A stretch of DNA of 64,000 nt from Corynebacterium kroppenstedtii DSM 44385 (GCF_000023145.1 NC_012704.1:992001-1056000); one strand, 5' to 3'; positions 16,754-27,618 are shown, counted from the first letter of the stretch. Numbers and translations are program-made. Notes: generated by a model from the letters alone, not told the origin.

Positions 16754-17674
16754 ATGAACGAATCCGAATCAAATAAACGCCACAGTGGGTCTGCTGCCAA
16801 CCGGAAACACGGTTCTAATGGATTCAGCGGTGGCGGCAATCGCGGAAAGCGCTACGACAAGTCCGGTTCTAGCGACAGGAAGCACCGCGGCAATAATCGC
16901 GACTTTAATAAAAAGAACTCCCACCGCGGCAACAATCATAAGGCGAATTACGCGTCAGGACGTTCCGGTCCGAAGAAGAGTGGTTACCGGGAAGAGCGGT
17001 CTAAGAAGCACCTCAATGAACCGTCACTTCCACCCGATATTTCTGAACGCGATTTAGATCCGACCGTCCGGCAGGACCTCCGCAGCCTTTCGAAACAAAA
17101 TGCCGAGGTCGTGGCGAAACACATGGTAGCCAGTGCCTTAGCCATGGAAGAGGATCCCGAGCTCGCTCTTAAGCACGCTCGCGCAGCGAAAGATCGGGCA
17201 GGTCGAGTGTCCATCGCCCGTGAGACCTGTGGCATTGCGGCTTACCATGCCGGCCAATGGAAAGAGGCCCTTTCAGAGCTCCGGGCGGCACGCCGAATCT
17301 CCGGGGGACCGGGCCTACTCGCCGTCATGGCCGACTGCGAACGCGGACTAGGACACCCCGAGAAAGCCATCTCCCTTGGCACGTCGGACCAGGCGAAGCT
17401 CCTTGACTCAAACTCAGCTGAGGAACTCGCGATCGTCGTGGCTGGTGCCCGTCGAGACTTAGAGCAATACGACGCAGCCGTCGTCGGGCTTGAACAAGAG
17501 AATCTCGATGAGAAGCGGAAAGATGAGGAAGCTCCGCGGTTGTTCTACGCTTACGCCGATTCGCTAGCTGCTGCAGGGAGAACTGCAGAAGCGAAGGCGT
17601 GGTTCCAAAAGACAATCGATCATGATCCCGACGAGCTTCTTGACGCAAAAGAACGCTTAGCTGAGCTCAATTAA
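16754..17674 (+). CDS. TPR-like protein with basic low-complexity N-terminus
   Basis: About 306 residues. The first ~85 are dominated by Lys, Arg, Ser, Gly, Asn and His (repeats such as HRGNN and SDRKHRGNN), highly basic and probably disordered. The rest is alpha-helical with tetratricopeptide-like repeats (ALKHARAAKDR, WKEALSELRAARRISG, FYAYADSLAAAGRTAEAKAWFQKTIDHDP). Position after tyrS and before the HAD phosphatase matches Rv1691 of M. tuberculosis, also a TPR-type protein without assigned function. The ATG at 16754 is preferred because AAGAAG lies 11 bases upstream; a GTG at 16742 in the same frame is possible. The basic tail next to the rRNA operon suggests, but does not show, RNA or ribosome binding. 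Confidence 0.85.
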   Translation: MNESESNKRHSGSAANRKHGSNGFSGGGNRGKRYDKSGSSDRKHRGNNRDFNKKNSHRGNNHKANYASGRSGPKKSGYREERSKKHLNEPSLPPDISERDLDPTVRQDLRSLSKQNAEVVAKHMVASALAMEEDPELALKHARAAKDRAGRVSIARETCGIAAYHAGQWKEALSELRAARRISGGPGLLAVMADCERGLGHPEKAISLGTSDQAKLLDSNSAEELAIVVAGARRDLEQYDAAVVGLEQENLDEKRKDEEAPRLFYAYADSLAAAGRTAEAKAWFQKTIDHDPDELLDAKERLAELN

Positions 17675-17741
17675 GATAAACACACCGTACGGTGTCGTTA
17701 TGTATTGATCCCTACGGATGATATCCAGTAAGGAAGATTTG

Positions 17742-18845
17742 ATGGCCGCCTCAAGCAATCACAGCGCTGGTACGTCTGGCGAGCGTTTGATCGACCGCAC
17801 CGACGCGTTACTCCTCGATCTCGACGGAACCGTGTACCACGGTGCACGACCAATCCCGGAAGCAGTATCGGCCCTTAACAAGGCTCACTCCCACGTTGGT
17901 TTGAAGTACATAACGAACAATGCTTCTCGATCACCCAGCGCCGTTGCCGAGGCTCTGCAGGAGATGGGTATTCCCGCCTCTGAGGACGAAGTCTTAACCT
18001 CCGCGCAAGCTGGAGTAACGCTGCTGACCAGCAAAATTCCCGCAGGCTCGCGCGTCATCGTATTGGGATCAGACTCGCTCAAAGAACTCGTCAACGAAGC
18101 CGGGTTTAGCGTCGTCACGTCGGCCGACGATCAACCAGCTGCTGTGATCCAAGGCCACGCGACGACGACAGGCTGGCCGCAAATGTCAGAAGCTGCACTG
18201 GCAATTAATAACGGTGCGGTCTACGTGGCGACGAATATGGACACCACGTTGCCTACCGAGCGTGGCTTGACCGTCGGAAATGGGTCGATGATTGCTGCGG
18301 TTACCACGGCAACGGGAGTGACCCCTGATTCTGCCGGAAAACCAGCCGGTGACATGTTTACCCAGGCGGCGGAAGAGCTCCATTCTGATCGTCCCTTGGC
18401 TGTGGGCGACCGCCTCAACACTGACATTGCCGGAGGTGTCGCGGCCGGAATCCCATCTTTGATGGTCATTACCGGGATATCAGGGCACACAGACCTTCTG
18501 GCTGCGGATCCTGCTGAGCGACCCACATATATCGCCACCGATATGATGGCCTTGTTCGACCCGATTGATCGGTCGACACCTGGGCCGAAGCAAGGATGGA
18601 AAGCAGAGCTGACGTCGGATGGCGTTCTGCAACTGTCGTCCGTTGAGGGCGAGGTTCCTGAGGACTCGTCCGAAGAATCCCTGGGTGGTGCGGATTCATC
18701 TCAGCAAGCTCGCTTTTCTGATCGACGCTCCCATGACGCCTTGCTGACCGCGATTGCTGCAGCATGGGAAGACGGAGCTCCCGCCGTGACACAGGTGACA
18801 GCGACCGATTCGACTGCGCAAAGCGTGATCGATACATGGCGATAA
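17742..18845 (+). CDS. HAD-superfamily phosphatase (class IIA, NagD-like)
   Basis: Cytoplasmic phosphatase fold. Motif I is LLDLDGTVYHG, with the two catalytic Asp; motif II is the Thr in ITNNASRS; motif III/IV is AVGDRLNTDIAGG. The cap between motifs II and III is of the IIA type, as in NagD, PNPase-like and phosphoglycolate phosphatases. Substrate unknown; the homologous gene in M. tuberculosis (Rv1692) was studied as a glycerol-phosphate phosphatase. About 367 residues, with a C-terminal extension of nearly 100 beyond the catalytic core ending in a conserved-looking helix (SHDALLTAIAAAWEDG). ATG 17742 has AAGGA seven bases upstream, better than ATG 17718. Confidence 0.88.
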   Translation: MAASSNHSAGTSGERLIDRTDALLLDLDGTVYHGARPIPEAVSALNKAHSHVGLKYITNNASRSPSAVAEALQEMGIPASEDEVLTSAQAGVTLLTSKIPAGSRVIVLGSDSLKELVNEAGFSVVTSADDQPAAVIQGHATTTGWPQMSEAALAINNGAVYVATNMDTTLPTERGLTVGNGSMIAAVTTATGVTPDSAGKPAGDMFTQAAEELHSDRPLAVGDRLNTDIAGGVAAGIPSLMVITGISGHTDLLAADPAERPTYIATDMMALFDPIDRSTPGPKQGWKAELTSDGVLQLSSVEGEVPEDSSEESLGGADSSQQARFSDRRSHDALLTAIAAAWEDGAPAVTQVTATDSTAQSVIDTWR

Positions 18846-19042
18846 CCCCCGGTGACGTCGAACGTCTCAGGCAGGAACGCCTGGCTGAAGCGAACAAATC
18901 GCTCGAGGAATTAAGCGCCGAATTATCAGCGCATATGTACGAAATCCTCGATGGAGACCCCTCTGAACTCTCTGCAGAAGCTGATCGCCTCGAGAAGGCT
19001 CATGACCTTCTTCATCAGGCCTTGGAGGATTCCCGTGACTAA
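18836..19042 (+). CDS. Small conserved helical protein (Rv1693-like)
   Basis: A 68-residue, acidic, almost entirely helical protein starting MAITPGDVERLRQERLAEAN and ending LLHQALEDSRD. Heptad-like spacing of Leu/Ala suggests a coiled coil. The start overlaps the phosphatase stop by 10 bases and its stop overlaps the tlyA GTG by 8 bases, so translation of the three is coupled. M. tuberculosis has a short gene at the same place (Rv1693). No function is known. Confidence 0.78.
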   Translation: MAITPGDVERLRQERLAEANKSLEELSAELSAHMYEILDGDPSELSAEADRLEKAHDLLHQALEDSRD

Positions 19043-19865
19043 GCAGCCTAGTCGACGTCGCCTCGACGCTGAGTTAGTAAACCGTAAAGTTGCGCGATCA
19101 CGCGACCAGGCCGTTGAGATGATTCGCAGTGGCCGCGTCATGGTTAATGGATTTCAAGCCACTAAGCCAGCAACCCGAGTTGAACCGGGTATATCCATCA
19201 AAGTGGAGAAAAGCGTCGACGATAATTGGGCATCGCGTGGGGCTCACAAACTCCTTGGAGCGTGTGATGCTTTTGAGCCCGAGGGCCTGTCATTCGAGGG
19301 ACGTCGGGTATTAGACGCGGGAGCCTCAACAGGAGGGTTTACCGACGTTTGTCTTAAGCGCGGAGCTCGCGAAGTCGTCGCTGTCGACGTCGGTTATGGG
19401 CAACTAATCTGGCGCCTACAAAATGATGAACGGGTCCGCGTAGTAGACAGGACGAATGTACGGCACCTGACCCCGGAGCTGACAGGAGGGCCATGTGACC
19501 TGATGGTGGGGGACCTGTCGTTTATCTCTCTGAAATTGGTTCTCCCGGCGATCGTTGAGTGCATGGGTGAGGGAGCAGATCTCCTACCCATGGTGAAGCC
19601 GCAGTTTGAGGTAGGAAAAGACCGTTTAGAGCACGGCGGTGTGGTCCGCTCGGAAAGCCTGCGGACGAGCGCGATTGTGAACGTTGCGCAGTATGCTCAA
19701 ACTCTCGGGCTGTCGCTTCGTGACGTGGTCGCCTCGCCTCTGCCGGGGCCCAGCGGCAATGTGGAGTATTTTTTATGGCTTGTTAAGGATGGTGGGGTCC
19801 GGGCCGTAGAACCCGGTAAACTTGAATCCATGGTGTCGGCAGCAGTGCAGGAAGGACCTCAATGA
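19035..19865 (+). CDS. tlyA: TlyA-type rRNA 2'-O-methyltransferase
   Basis: TlyA family 2'-O-methyltransferase, known in mycobacteria to methylate C1409 of 16S and C1920 of 23S rRNA. An N-terminal S4 RNA-binding domain (SRRRLDAELVNRKVARSRDQA, about 5-65) is followed by a FtsJ-like Rossmann methyltransferase domain with VLDAGASTGGFTDVCL as SAM motif I and a conserved DVGYGQL. GTG at 19035 overlaps the preceding stop and gives 276 residues, close to the usual 268; a GTG/ATG further upstream would only add unrelated residues encoded by the small upstream gene. The next gene begins with an ATGA overlap. Presence implies capreomycin/viomycin sensitivity only by analogy. Confidence 0.93.
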   Translation: MTKQPSRRRLDAELVNRKVARSRDQAVEMIRSGRVMVNGFQATKPATRVEPGISIKVEKSVDDNWASRGAHKLLGACDAFEPEGLSFEGRRVLDAGASTGGFTDVCLKRGAREVVAVDVGYGQLIWRLQNDERVRVVDRTNVRHLTPELTGGPCDLMVGDLSFISLKLVLPAIVECMGEGADLLPMVKPQFEVGKDRLEHGGVVRSESLRTSAIVNVAQYAQTLGLSLRDVVASPLPGPSGNVEYFLWLVKDGGVRAVEPGKLESMVSAAVQEGPQ

Positions 19866-20776
19866 CGGAGAAGAATCGGGAAATTCTGCTTGTTGCAAAC
19901 ACAGGGCGGGATTCAAACTTGGCAGCGGCAGCAGAAGCTGCTGAATATCTGAAGGACGCAGGACTGACCGTATGGGTCCTCGCCAGTGAGTCGTCGGACC
20001 CCATTACGAAGCACCCGGTCCTCGGCACATTTCCGATTTTTCGATCCGGAGAAGTTGATACGGCTCGGATTGAGTTAGTACTCGTCCTCGGGGGCGACGG
20101 AACCTTCTTACGTGCCGCCGATATTGCTCATGCTGCCGATCTACCCGTCTTGGGGATCAACCTTGGCCACGTCGGTTTCTTGGCTGAATGGGAGCAGGAG
20201 TCCCTCCCCGAGGCGCTTCAGCTCGTCATCAATCACAGCTGGCGTGTGGAAGACCGTATGACGCTCTCGGTCAGTGTTCACGGTCCCGACGGGCGAAACC
20301 TCGGCCGTGGCTGGGCCCTTAACGAAGTGGCCGTTGAGAACGTGGATAGACAAGGCGTGCTCGATGCAGTGTTGGAAGTCGATCAACGCCCTGTGAGTTC
20401 CTTCGGATGCGACGGAGTGTTGGTTTCTACTCCCACCGGATCCACCGCATATGCGTTCTCAGCTGGAGGCCCTGTTCTATGGCCATCGCTGGACGCCATC
20501 CTTGTTGTTCCGAATAACGCCCACGCACTGTTCGCAAGGCCTTTGGTGGTAAGCCCCTTCTCCGAGGTCGCCATAGAGACGAACACATCAACGCAGTCGG
20601 CGACGGCGAACCTGGATGGGATCAGAAGAATCCCTATCCCGCCCGGATCCAGGGTGGAAGTGCGCCGCGGCGATCAACCTGTCAGGTGGGTCAGGCTAGA
20701 CGCGGCACCTTTTACGGACCGTCTAGTGTCGAAGTTTCGTCTGCCTGTGTCCGGGTGGCGGGGGCCCAAAAAGTAG
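19862..20776 (+). CDS. nadK: NAD kinase
   Basis: Phosphorylates NAD to NADP with ATP or polyphosphate. The diagnostic GGDGT motif is at 77-81 within LGGDGTFLRAADIA; the NE/D motif ALNEVAVE and the SPTGSTAYAFSAGGP-like glycine-rich loop (STPTGSTAYAFSAGGP) follow. 304 residues, as in mycobacterial PpnK. Starts on an ATGA overlap with tlyA, ends 90 bases before recN, matching the conserved tlyA-nadK-recN order. Confidence 0.96.
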   Translation: MTEKNREILLVANTGRDSNLAAAAEAAEYLKDAGLTVWVLASESSDPITKHPVLGTFPIFRSGEVDTARIELVLVLGGDGTFLRAADIAHAADLPVLGINLGHVGFLAEWEQESLPEALQLVINHSWRVEDRMTLSVSVHGPDGRNLGRGWALNEVAVENVDRQGVLDAVLEVDQRPVSSFGCDGVLVSTPTGSTAYAFSAGGPVLWPSLDAILVVPNNAHALFARPLVVSPFSEVAIETNTSTQSATANLDGIRRIPIPPGSRVEVRRGDQPVRWVRLDAAPFTDRLVSKFRLPVSGWRGPKK

Positions 20777-20865
20777 CACACGAGCCTCGGTCGGCAGAGC
20801 TGGGAGACGGTGCGGATGTCGAAGGAACTTTCGGTCGGTAGGCACGTGTATGAAAGGGGAAACTA

Positions 20866-22575
20866 GTGCTCGTTGAACTCAGCATTGAGAACCTGGGAGT
20901 TTTGCCTAGCGCTACCGCATCATGGGCCCCCGGCCTTACTGTTCTCACCGGTGAGACCGGCGCAGGTAAAACCTTTTTGCTGTCGGGCCTGAAACTCATT
21001 CAGGGGGCACGAGCTGATTCGTCGCGGGTCAGGGAAGGCCAGTCCCAAGCATTCGTCGAAGGGATCTTTGACTTTTCAGAGATCGACGAAGCTGACCGTG
21101 CTGCCATCACGGATGAAATTGAAAACGTCGGCGGGGATACCGAAAACAACGAAGTCGTCGTGTCCCGATCAGTCTCGTCGAAAGGTCGATCACGTGCCCA
21201 CGTCGGCGGACGGACCGTCACTGCAGGACGACTGGCAGCTGTGGTGGATAATTTGCTAGTTATCCATGGTCAAAATGATCAATTGCGTTTATTGTCGACG
21301 GATCAGCAGCGGGATGCCCTCGATTCGTTTGACCCCGAGATTGCGGCCATTAAGTCGCGCTACCAAGTGTTGAGGGACCAGTGGCGGTCAGTGACGCGAG
21401 AGCTCACTCGGCGTCAACAGCATCGTCGAGAAATGGCTCAGGAAGAAGATCGGCTCCGATTCGCCCTGGACGAGATTGAGGCCGTGAGTCCCACGCCGCA
21501 TGAAGACGAGTTACTCGTCGACAAGGTTAAACGACTCCAGGATGTTGATTCACTCCGAGACTCCGCGGGGAGAGCTTTTCAGGCGCTGAGTTCCGACGAT
21601 ACCGAGGAAACGTCATCGGCTATCGACCTCTTGGGTCAAGCGCAATCAGCGTTGGCATCCAGCGGTGATTCGCAGCTGGTTAACCTGGGAACGCAAATTC
21701 ACAACCTGCTTGAACAGGTAGGCGACATTTCATCCGACCTCAGCAGATATTTGGGCGGACTCTCATCTGACCCGGGTGAACTCGATGCTGCACTTCAACG
21801 TCAGGCACAGCTAAATGAGCTGACGAGAAAATATGCCGCGAACATTGACGCGGTCCTGGAATGGCGTGACAACGCCTACAAGCGGTTGGAAAGCCTCGAT
21901 ACCTCCACCGAAACCATCGAAAAGTTAGCCAAGGAAGCAGAAGAAGCAGGGACAAAGACCCGCGAGATCGCTGAAAAACTAACCGCTGCTCGCCGACGTG
22001 CCGCACGGAAACTTGAACAAGCGGTCACGGAAGAAATGAGGGGCTTGGCGATGCCGACGTCGTCACTGGACATCGCAGTGACAACAAATACCGTCTTCCG
22101 AAAAAATGGGACCGATGAAGTCGAATTCCGACTGCGATCTTATGACGGCGCTGAACCCCGTCCACTGACACAGGCGGCTTCGGGGGGTGAACTATCCCGA
22201 ATCATGCTCGCGCTTGAAGTTGTCCTGTCCGCTGAACGACGCGGCACAACGATCGTCTTCGACGAAGTTGACGCCGGCGTGGGAGGACGCGCCGGGGTGG
22301 AGATTGGTCGGCGTCTTATGCGGCTATCACGACAGTGCCAGGTGATTGTTGTTACGCACCTGCCACAGGTAGCGGCTTTCGCCGATCAACACCTCGTTGT
22401 CACGAAAAGCGTCGATGCCTCTGTGGCGGCGACGTCGGGCGTCAAAACCCTAGAGGAGAGCGAGCGCGTTGAAGAGCTTGCACGGATGCTTGCCGGTTTG
22501 GACCACACCGATACTGGACGCGCACATGCCGAGGAATTGTTGGCCACCGCAGCCCGCGAACGCTCGCAGGCGTAA
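20866..22575 (+). CDS. recN: DNA repair protein RecN
   Basis: SMC-like ATPase in recombinational repair of double-strand breaks. Walker A GETGAGKT at residues 29-36; a long coiled-coil centre (about 150-370) interrupted near SDDTEETSSAIDLLGQAQSAL; ABC signature ASGGELSRIMLAL and Walker B TTIVFDEVDAGVGG near 440-475; C-terminal H-loop VVTHLPQVAAFAD. 569 residues, normal. The GTG start is preceded by AAAGGGGA. No LexA box was recognised in the 90-base gap upstream. Confidence 0.96.
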   Translation: MLVELSIENLGVLPSATASWAPGLTVLTGETGAGKTFLLSGLKLIQGARADSSRVREGQSQAFVEGIFDFSEIDEADRAAITDEIENVGGDTENNEVVVSRSVSSKGRSRAHVGGRTVTAGRLAAVVDNLLVIHGQNDQLRLLSTDQQRDALDSFDPEIAAIKSRYQVLRDQWRSVTRELTRRQQHRREMAQEEDRLRFALDEIEAVSPTPHEDELLVDKVKRLQDVDSLRDSAGRAFQALSSDDTEETSSAIDLLGQAQSALASSGDSQLVNLGTQIHNLLEQVGDISSDLSRYLGGLSSDPGELDAALQRQAQLNELTRKYAANIDAVLEWRDNAYKRLESLDTSTETIEKLAKEAEEAGTKTREIAEKLTAARRRAARKLEQAVTEEMRGLAMPTSSLDIAVTTNTVFRKNGTDEVEFRLRSYDGAEPRPLTQAASGGELSRIMLALEVVLSAERRGTTIVFDEVDAGVGGRAGVEIGRRLMRLSRQCQVIVVTHLPQVAAFADQHLVVTKSVDASVAATSGVKTLEESERVEELARMLAGLDHTDTGRAHAEELLATAARERSQA

Positions 22576-22683
22576 GAAGCGCCCGTGAGAAACGTCGGAT
22601 TTATAGTCCCCGTACCAGCAGATATCTGACCGAGATGACTCTTTAGTCGGCGCGCCTCTGTGCATAACGGTTGGTAATCAGGA

Positions 22684-23880
22684 ATGATGGCTCCCATGAA
22701 ACTGTTCTCTCGGTCGCAGTCGGATCTGCCGGGGCTCAACGCCACGGTTCGAGATATCGCTCACTCCTCCAAAGAGCTGCGCAAGCTTGCTGAAGGCGAT
22801 ATTGCCATCATTGATGGGCCCGAAATCCCTCGAGGCCTGGCCCAGCGCCTTATCAACATGCATGTTTCCGCAGTCGCGACAGAGGTAGAGACAGAGCAGG
22901 GGAGTATCCCTCGCTTCGGCCCCCAGATGCTTATCGATGCGGGCGTTGTTTTTATCGACGGCATTGGCTCCGATGGGCGGCAGGCTCTTCAATCTGGGAA
23001 GAAATATCGCCTCGACGAAGGCACTTTTTACCGAGGAGATGACGAAGTCGCTCGAGGTAAGGAAATTACTCTCGACCGAGCCGTAGCGGTCTTTGAGGAT
23101 TCGCGTGAACAGCTCGCGGATCACATGGAAGCGTTATCCGGCAATGTGACGGAATTCGTGCGTTCCGAATCGCCGCTTTTTATCGACGGCTTAGGCATCC
23201 CAGATGTTGATGTCCCCATCCAAGACCGAAAAGTTATCGTCGTCAGCCCGTCTGCCGACGTCGAGTCGCAGCTTAAAGACTTGCGCTCGTTCATTCGTGA
23301 ATACGATCCGCTGCTTATCGGTGTGGAAAATGCAGCTGACGTCCTGGTGGACAAGGGATACAAGCCGTCGATCATCGTGGGCGATCCTGAGCTCATTAAC
23401 GATCGAGCGTTGCGCTCCGGGGCAACGGTGATTCTGCCCGCCGATCCTGACGGGCACGCTGCAGGCTTGGAGCGAATCCAGGACTTGGGCATCGGCGCGA
23501 TGACCTTCCCAGCGGCCACCGACTCAGCCACGGATTTGGCGTTGCTCATCGCTAGCTATCATGGCGCGTCACTCGTCGTTAATTGTGGTTCACCCTTTGA
23601 TATTGAGACGTTGTTTGATGAGAATCAGCGGGATGCTGCTCCGTCAGCGTTGCTGACTCGTGCGCGAGTCGGTACCCGGTTGGTCGATGCCTCCGCCGTG
23701 AATGAGCTTTATCTGGTGCGGTCGTCGGGCTTGGGATGGGTGTGGGCGGTCATCGCCATTATTATCGCCCTGGTCACCATTATTCTTATTTCGGGGTTGT
23801 CAGGCGATGATTCATTTATCAACAACCTGATAGATACGTGGAACAGTTTCGCGATTAGTGTTCAGAATCTGTTCAAGTAA
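22684..23880 (+). CDS. steA: Septal envelope protein SteA
   Basis: Cytoplasmic/membrane protein with a thiamine-pyrophosphokinase-like fold and a C-terminal transmembrane helix (about 345-368, WAVIAIIIALVTIILISGL) followed by a short tail. In C. glutamicum SteA works with SteB at the septum and influences the peptidoglycan hydrolase RipA and daughter-cell separation. Conserved segments FVRSESPLFIDGLGIPDVDV and PADADGHAAGLERIQDLGIGAMTFPA-like regions match the Rv1697 family. Start uncertain: ATG 22684, 22687 and 22696 are in frame; the AGGA at 22680 suits the last best. steB follows 28 bases downstream. Confidence 0.9.
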   Translation: MMAPMKLFSRSQSDLPGLNATVRDIAHSSKELRKLAEGDIAIIDGPEIPRGLAQRLINMHVSAVATEVETEQGSIPRFGPQMLIDAGVVFIDGIGSDGRQALQSGKKYRLDEGTFYRGDDEVARGKEITLDRAVAVFEDSREQLADHMEALSGNVTEFVRSESPLFIDGLGIPDVDVPIQDRKVIVVSPSADVESQLKDLRSFIREYDPLLIGVENAADVLVDKGYKPSIIVGDPELINDRALRSGATVILPADPDGHAAGLERIQDLGIGAMTFPAATDSATDLALLIASYHGASLVVNCGSPFDIETLFDENQRDAAPSALLTRARVGTRLVDASAVNELYLVRSSGLGWVWAVIAIIIALVTIILISGLSGDDSFINNLIDTWNSFAISVQNLFK

Positions 23881-23908
23881 GGCAGTTTTACAGCCATAGG
23901 AGCACAGT

Positions 23909-24868
23909 TTGTCTCACAATCGATCAGGCATTGCAGTTGCTGGCGCGGCGTGCGGAATTGCGCTGGGAACCGTCTTCGGCGTGTATGTTTTAGGCCCGCA
24001 CTCGGGCGCGAGCAGCCACATCACCCGGCACAATGTTGATACCGAGCGCAAGGTCGACTCAGTCACCGCGGAACGCAACCAAGCTAATAAGAGTGTTCAG
24101 GCGGCCGACCAACTCGGGGTGACGCTTGCCCCAGATGCGGTCAAAGGGCGGTTGCAGGATAAGGCTGTGCTGATCATCACCACGCCTGACGTCAACAAAG
24201 ATGATGTGAAGGCTGTCAATGGCCTCATTGAACCCGCAGGTGCCCACGTCGCTGGCACTATTGGGCTGAAAGACAAATTTGTTTCTCGCGACGGCGGTGA
24301 TGACCTCAAGTCCATTGCCGCGACGACACTACCGGCAGGTATCCAACTGTCCGAGAGAAATTCGTCACCCGGCTGGCATATCGGGCAACTGATGGGCGGC
24401 GCCTTCTTGAAGAAGAGTGAAGGCGGAGATAATGCTCAAGAGCAATCGACAGGCCCGGAGAGAAAAATAGTCAGGGATTCACTAACTCAGGGAGATTTCC
24501 TGACTGCCGACGGCCTGGATGAACCGGCCGACGTGGCTATTCTCATCACCGGAGGTTCTGACGGCAAAAAGGGAAACAATGATTATGTAGCAGGCTTCCT
24601 CCGTGATTTCACTGAAGGCCTTGGCCACAACGGGTCTGGTGTCGTTGCCGCGTCCCGTCCCGGCGCGGCCGAAGACAACGGGGTTATTGCTCGACTGCGC
24701 GATTCCCACGATGGGCAAGAGAACTCCCAAGCCAAAATCTCCACCGTCGATGACATTAACCACGTCACGGGGCAGGTCAGTGCAATTCGTGCCTCAGCTG
24801 ACGTCATCACAGGAAAAACTGGCTCTTACGGAATTATGGACGGCGCAACGGCGGCCGTCGCGCAGTAA
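23909..24868 (+). CDS. steB: SteB/MctB-family envelope protein
   Basis: Protein of 319 residues with an N-terminal membrane anchor (about 8-29) and an extracytoplasmic domain, the copper-transporter-like MctB/DUF3186 family. The mycobacterial member (Rv1698, MctB) was described as an outer-membrane copper-export channel; the corynebacterial member SteB is reported to act with SteA in cell separation. The second seems the better reading here because of the adjacent steA. The start is a TTG at 23909 with TAGGAG six bases upstream; no ATG lies nearby in frame. A gene-free gap of about 240 bases follows before pyrG. Confidence 0.87.
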   Translation: MSHNRSGIAVAGAACGIALGTVFGVYVLGPHSGASSHITRHNVDTERKVDSVTAERNQANKSVQAADQLGVTLAPDAVKGRLQDKAVLIITTPDVNKDDVKAVNGLIEPAGAHVAGTIGLKDKFVSRDGGDDLKSIAATTLPAGIQLSERNSSPGWHIGQLMGGAFLKKSEGGDNAQEQSTGPERKIVRDSLTQGDFLTADGLDEPADVAILITGGSDGKKGNNDYVAGFLRDFTEGLGHNGSGVVAASRPGAAEDNGVIARLRDSHDGQENSQAKISTVDDINHVTGQVSAIRASADVITGKTGSYGIMDGATAAVAQ

Positions 24869-25072
24869 AGCCTCTTCTTGGTCTGGGTCCCCGCGGCTGT
24901 GGTTGGTTGTGTACCGCAAAATGACGACAGTGAAAGTGACGATGGTGAAAGTTTCGTGTTAGGCTGAAGTCCCGAGGGATTGTGGATATCTACCGATAAT
25001 TGCCACTTTGACCGATGGATTTTCCGTTAACCGGCGATCTCTACGAAGCCAGTTGCGGTTGTCCAGCATTGA

Positions 25073-26770
<1,698 letters not shown>

Positions 26771-26782
26771 TCACGGTAAGTG

Positions 26783-26798
26783 AGGAGGACTAGCCACG
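26783..26798 (+). promoter_or_regulatory. Ribosome binding site and probable ACG initiation codon
   Basis: GAGGAGG at 26783-26788 region is followed, after about seven bases, by ACG at 26796-26798, which opens the frame of the NUDIX hydrolase. No ATG, GTG or TTG occurs in this frame between the stop at 26781-26783 and the TTG at 26907. The strong site with correct spacing makes ACG (or a mutated/misread ATG) the best start. Confidence 0.6.
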
Positions 26799-27566
26799 AA
26801 TCCGTCAGACAACACACCTGATACCGGCTCATTAGATGAGGGCGCGAACCCGTCGGCTCAGAGTCGCCCGGGGTCGTATGACTTCACGGTAGAGAAATCT
26901 ACGTATTTGCTCGACAAACCGATTATTGCGGTTCGGCAAGATACTGTCTCCATGCCGGGTGGATCATCCGCGCGACGTGAAATCGTCGAGCACTTTGGTG
27001 CTGTCGCTGTGGTGGCTTTCGACGGGGAACGCGTGAAGCTGATCCACCAATATCGGCATAGCGTGGGCCGACGGCTATGGGAATTGCCTGCCGGACTCTT
27101 GGACGCTGCAGGTGAAGACCCCCTTCAGGCTGCGTCCCGTGAACTGCAGGAAGAAGTGGGCCTCGCCGCTGAGCGTTGGGACCTGTTGTCGGATCTTGTG
27201 TCGTCGCCCGGATTCTGTGAAGAGGCCGTCCGCATATATCTTGCGCGGGATCTTAGCGACGTTGATCGCCCAGAATCGGATGATGAAGAGGCTGACTTGA
27301 CGTCGACGTGGGTGGATCTGGATACTGCCGTTTCTCAGATCATGGATAGAACCATTTGCAATGCTATCGCGACATCCGGAATCTTGATGGCTGCGCAGGT
27401 GATACGAAACGATGTTTCCCCACGTAGTGTCGACGAACCCTATGCTTTGCGCCCGTATCGATTGGCTGAGCGCCGCGAAGCACAGTTGCGTGAAGCAGGG
27501 AAATCGACTGCGGATCTCAAGGTGACGGTGACAGATAAACTACCTGGAGACACTCACCATGAGTGA
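26796..27566 (+). CDS. NUDIX hydrolase, ADP-ribose pyrophosphatase type
   Basis: Hydrolyses nucleoside diphosphate derivatives, probably ADP-ribose. The NUDIX box spans GLLDAAGEDPLQAASRELQEEVGL (key residues G, E, REL, EE, G); preceding QYRHSVGRRLWELPAG and following SPGFCEEAVRIYLAR are typical of the ADPRase group, matching Rv1700 after pyrG in M. tuberculosis. Homology begins at YDFTVEKSTYLLDKP, which starts about ten residues before the first conventional start (TTG 26907), so translation must begin upstream; the only placed site is ACG 26796, giving 256 residues with a hydrophilic N-terminal ~28-residue lead. If TTG 26907 is used the protein has 219 residues and lacks the first strand. 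C-terminus is extended by ~25 charged residues. Confidence 0.88.
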   Translation, partial: TNPSDNTPDTGSLDEGANPSAQSRPGSYDFTVEKSTYLLDKPIIAVRQDTVSMPGGSSARREIVEHFGAVAVVAFDGERVKLIHQYRHSVGRRLWELPAGLLDAAGEDPLQAASRELQEEVGLAAERWDLLSDLVSSPGFCEEAVRIYLARDLSDVDRPESDDEEADLTSTWVDLDTAVSQIMDRTICNAIATSGILMAAQVIRNDVSPRSVDEPYALRPYRLAERREAQLREAGKSTADLKVTVTDKLPGDTHHE

Positions 27567-27618
27567 GCGCGTCTCACACATGTAGTTGAGTTCTCTGTGC
27601 ACAACGAAGTGTGAGGTT

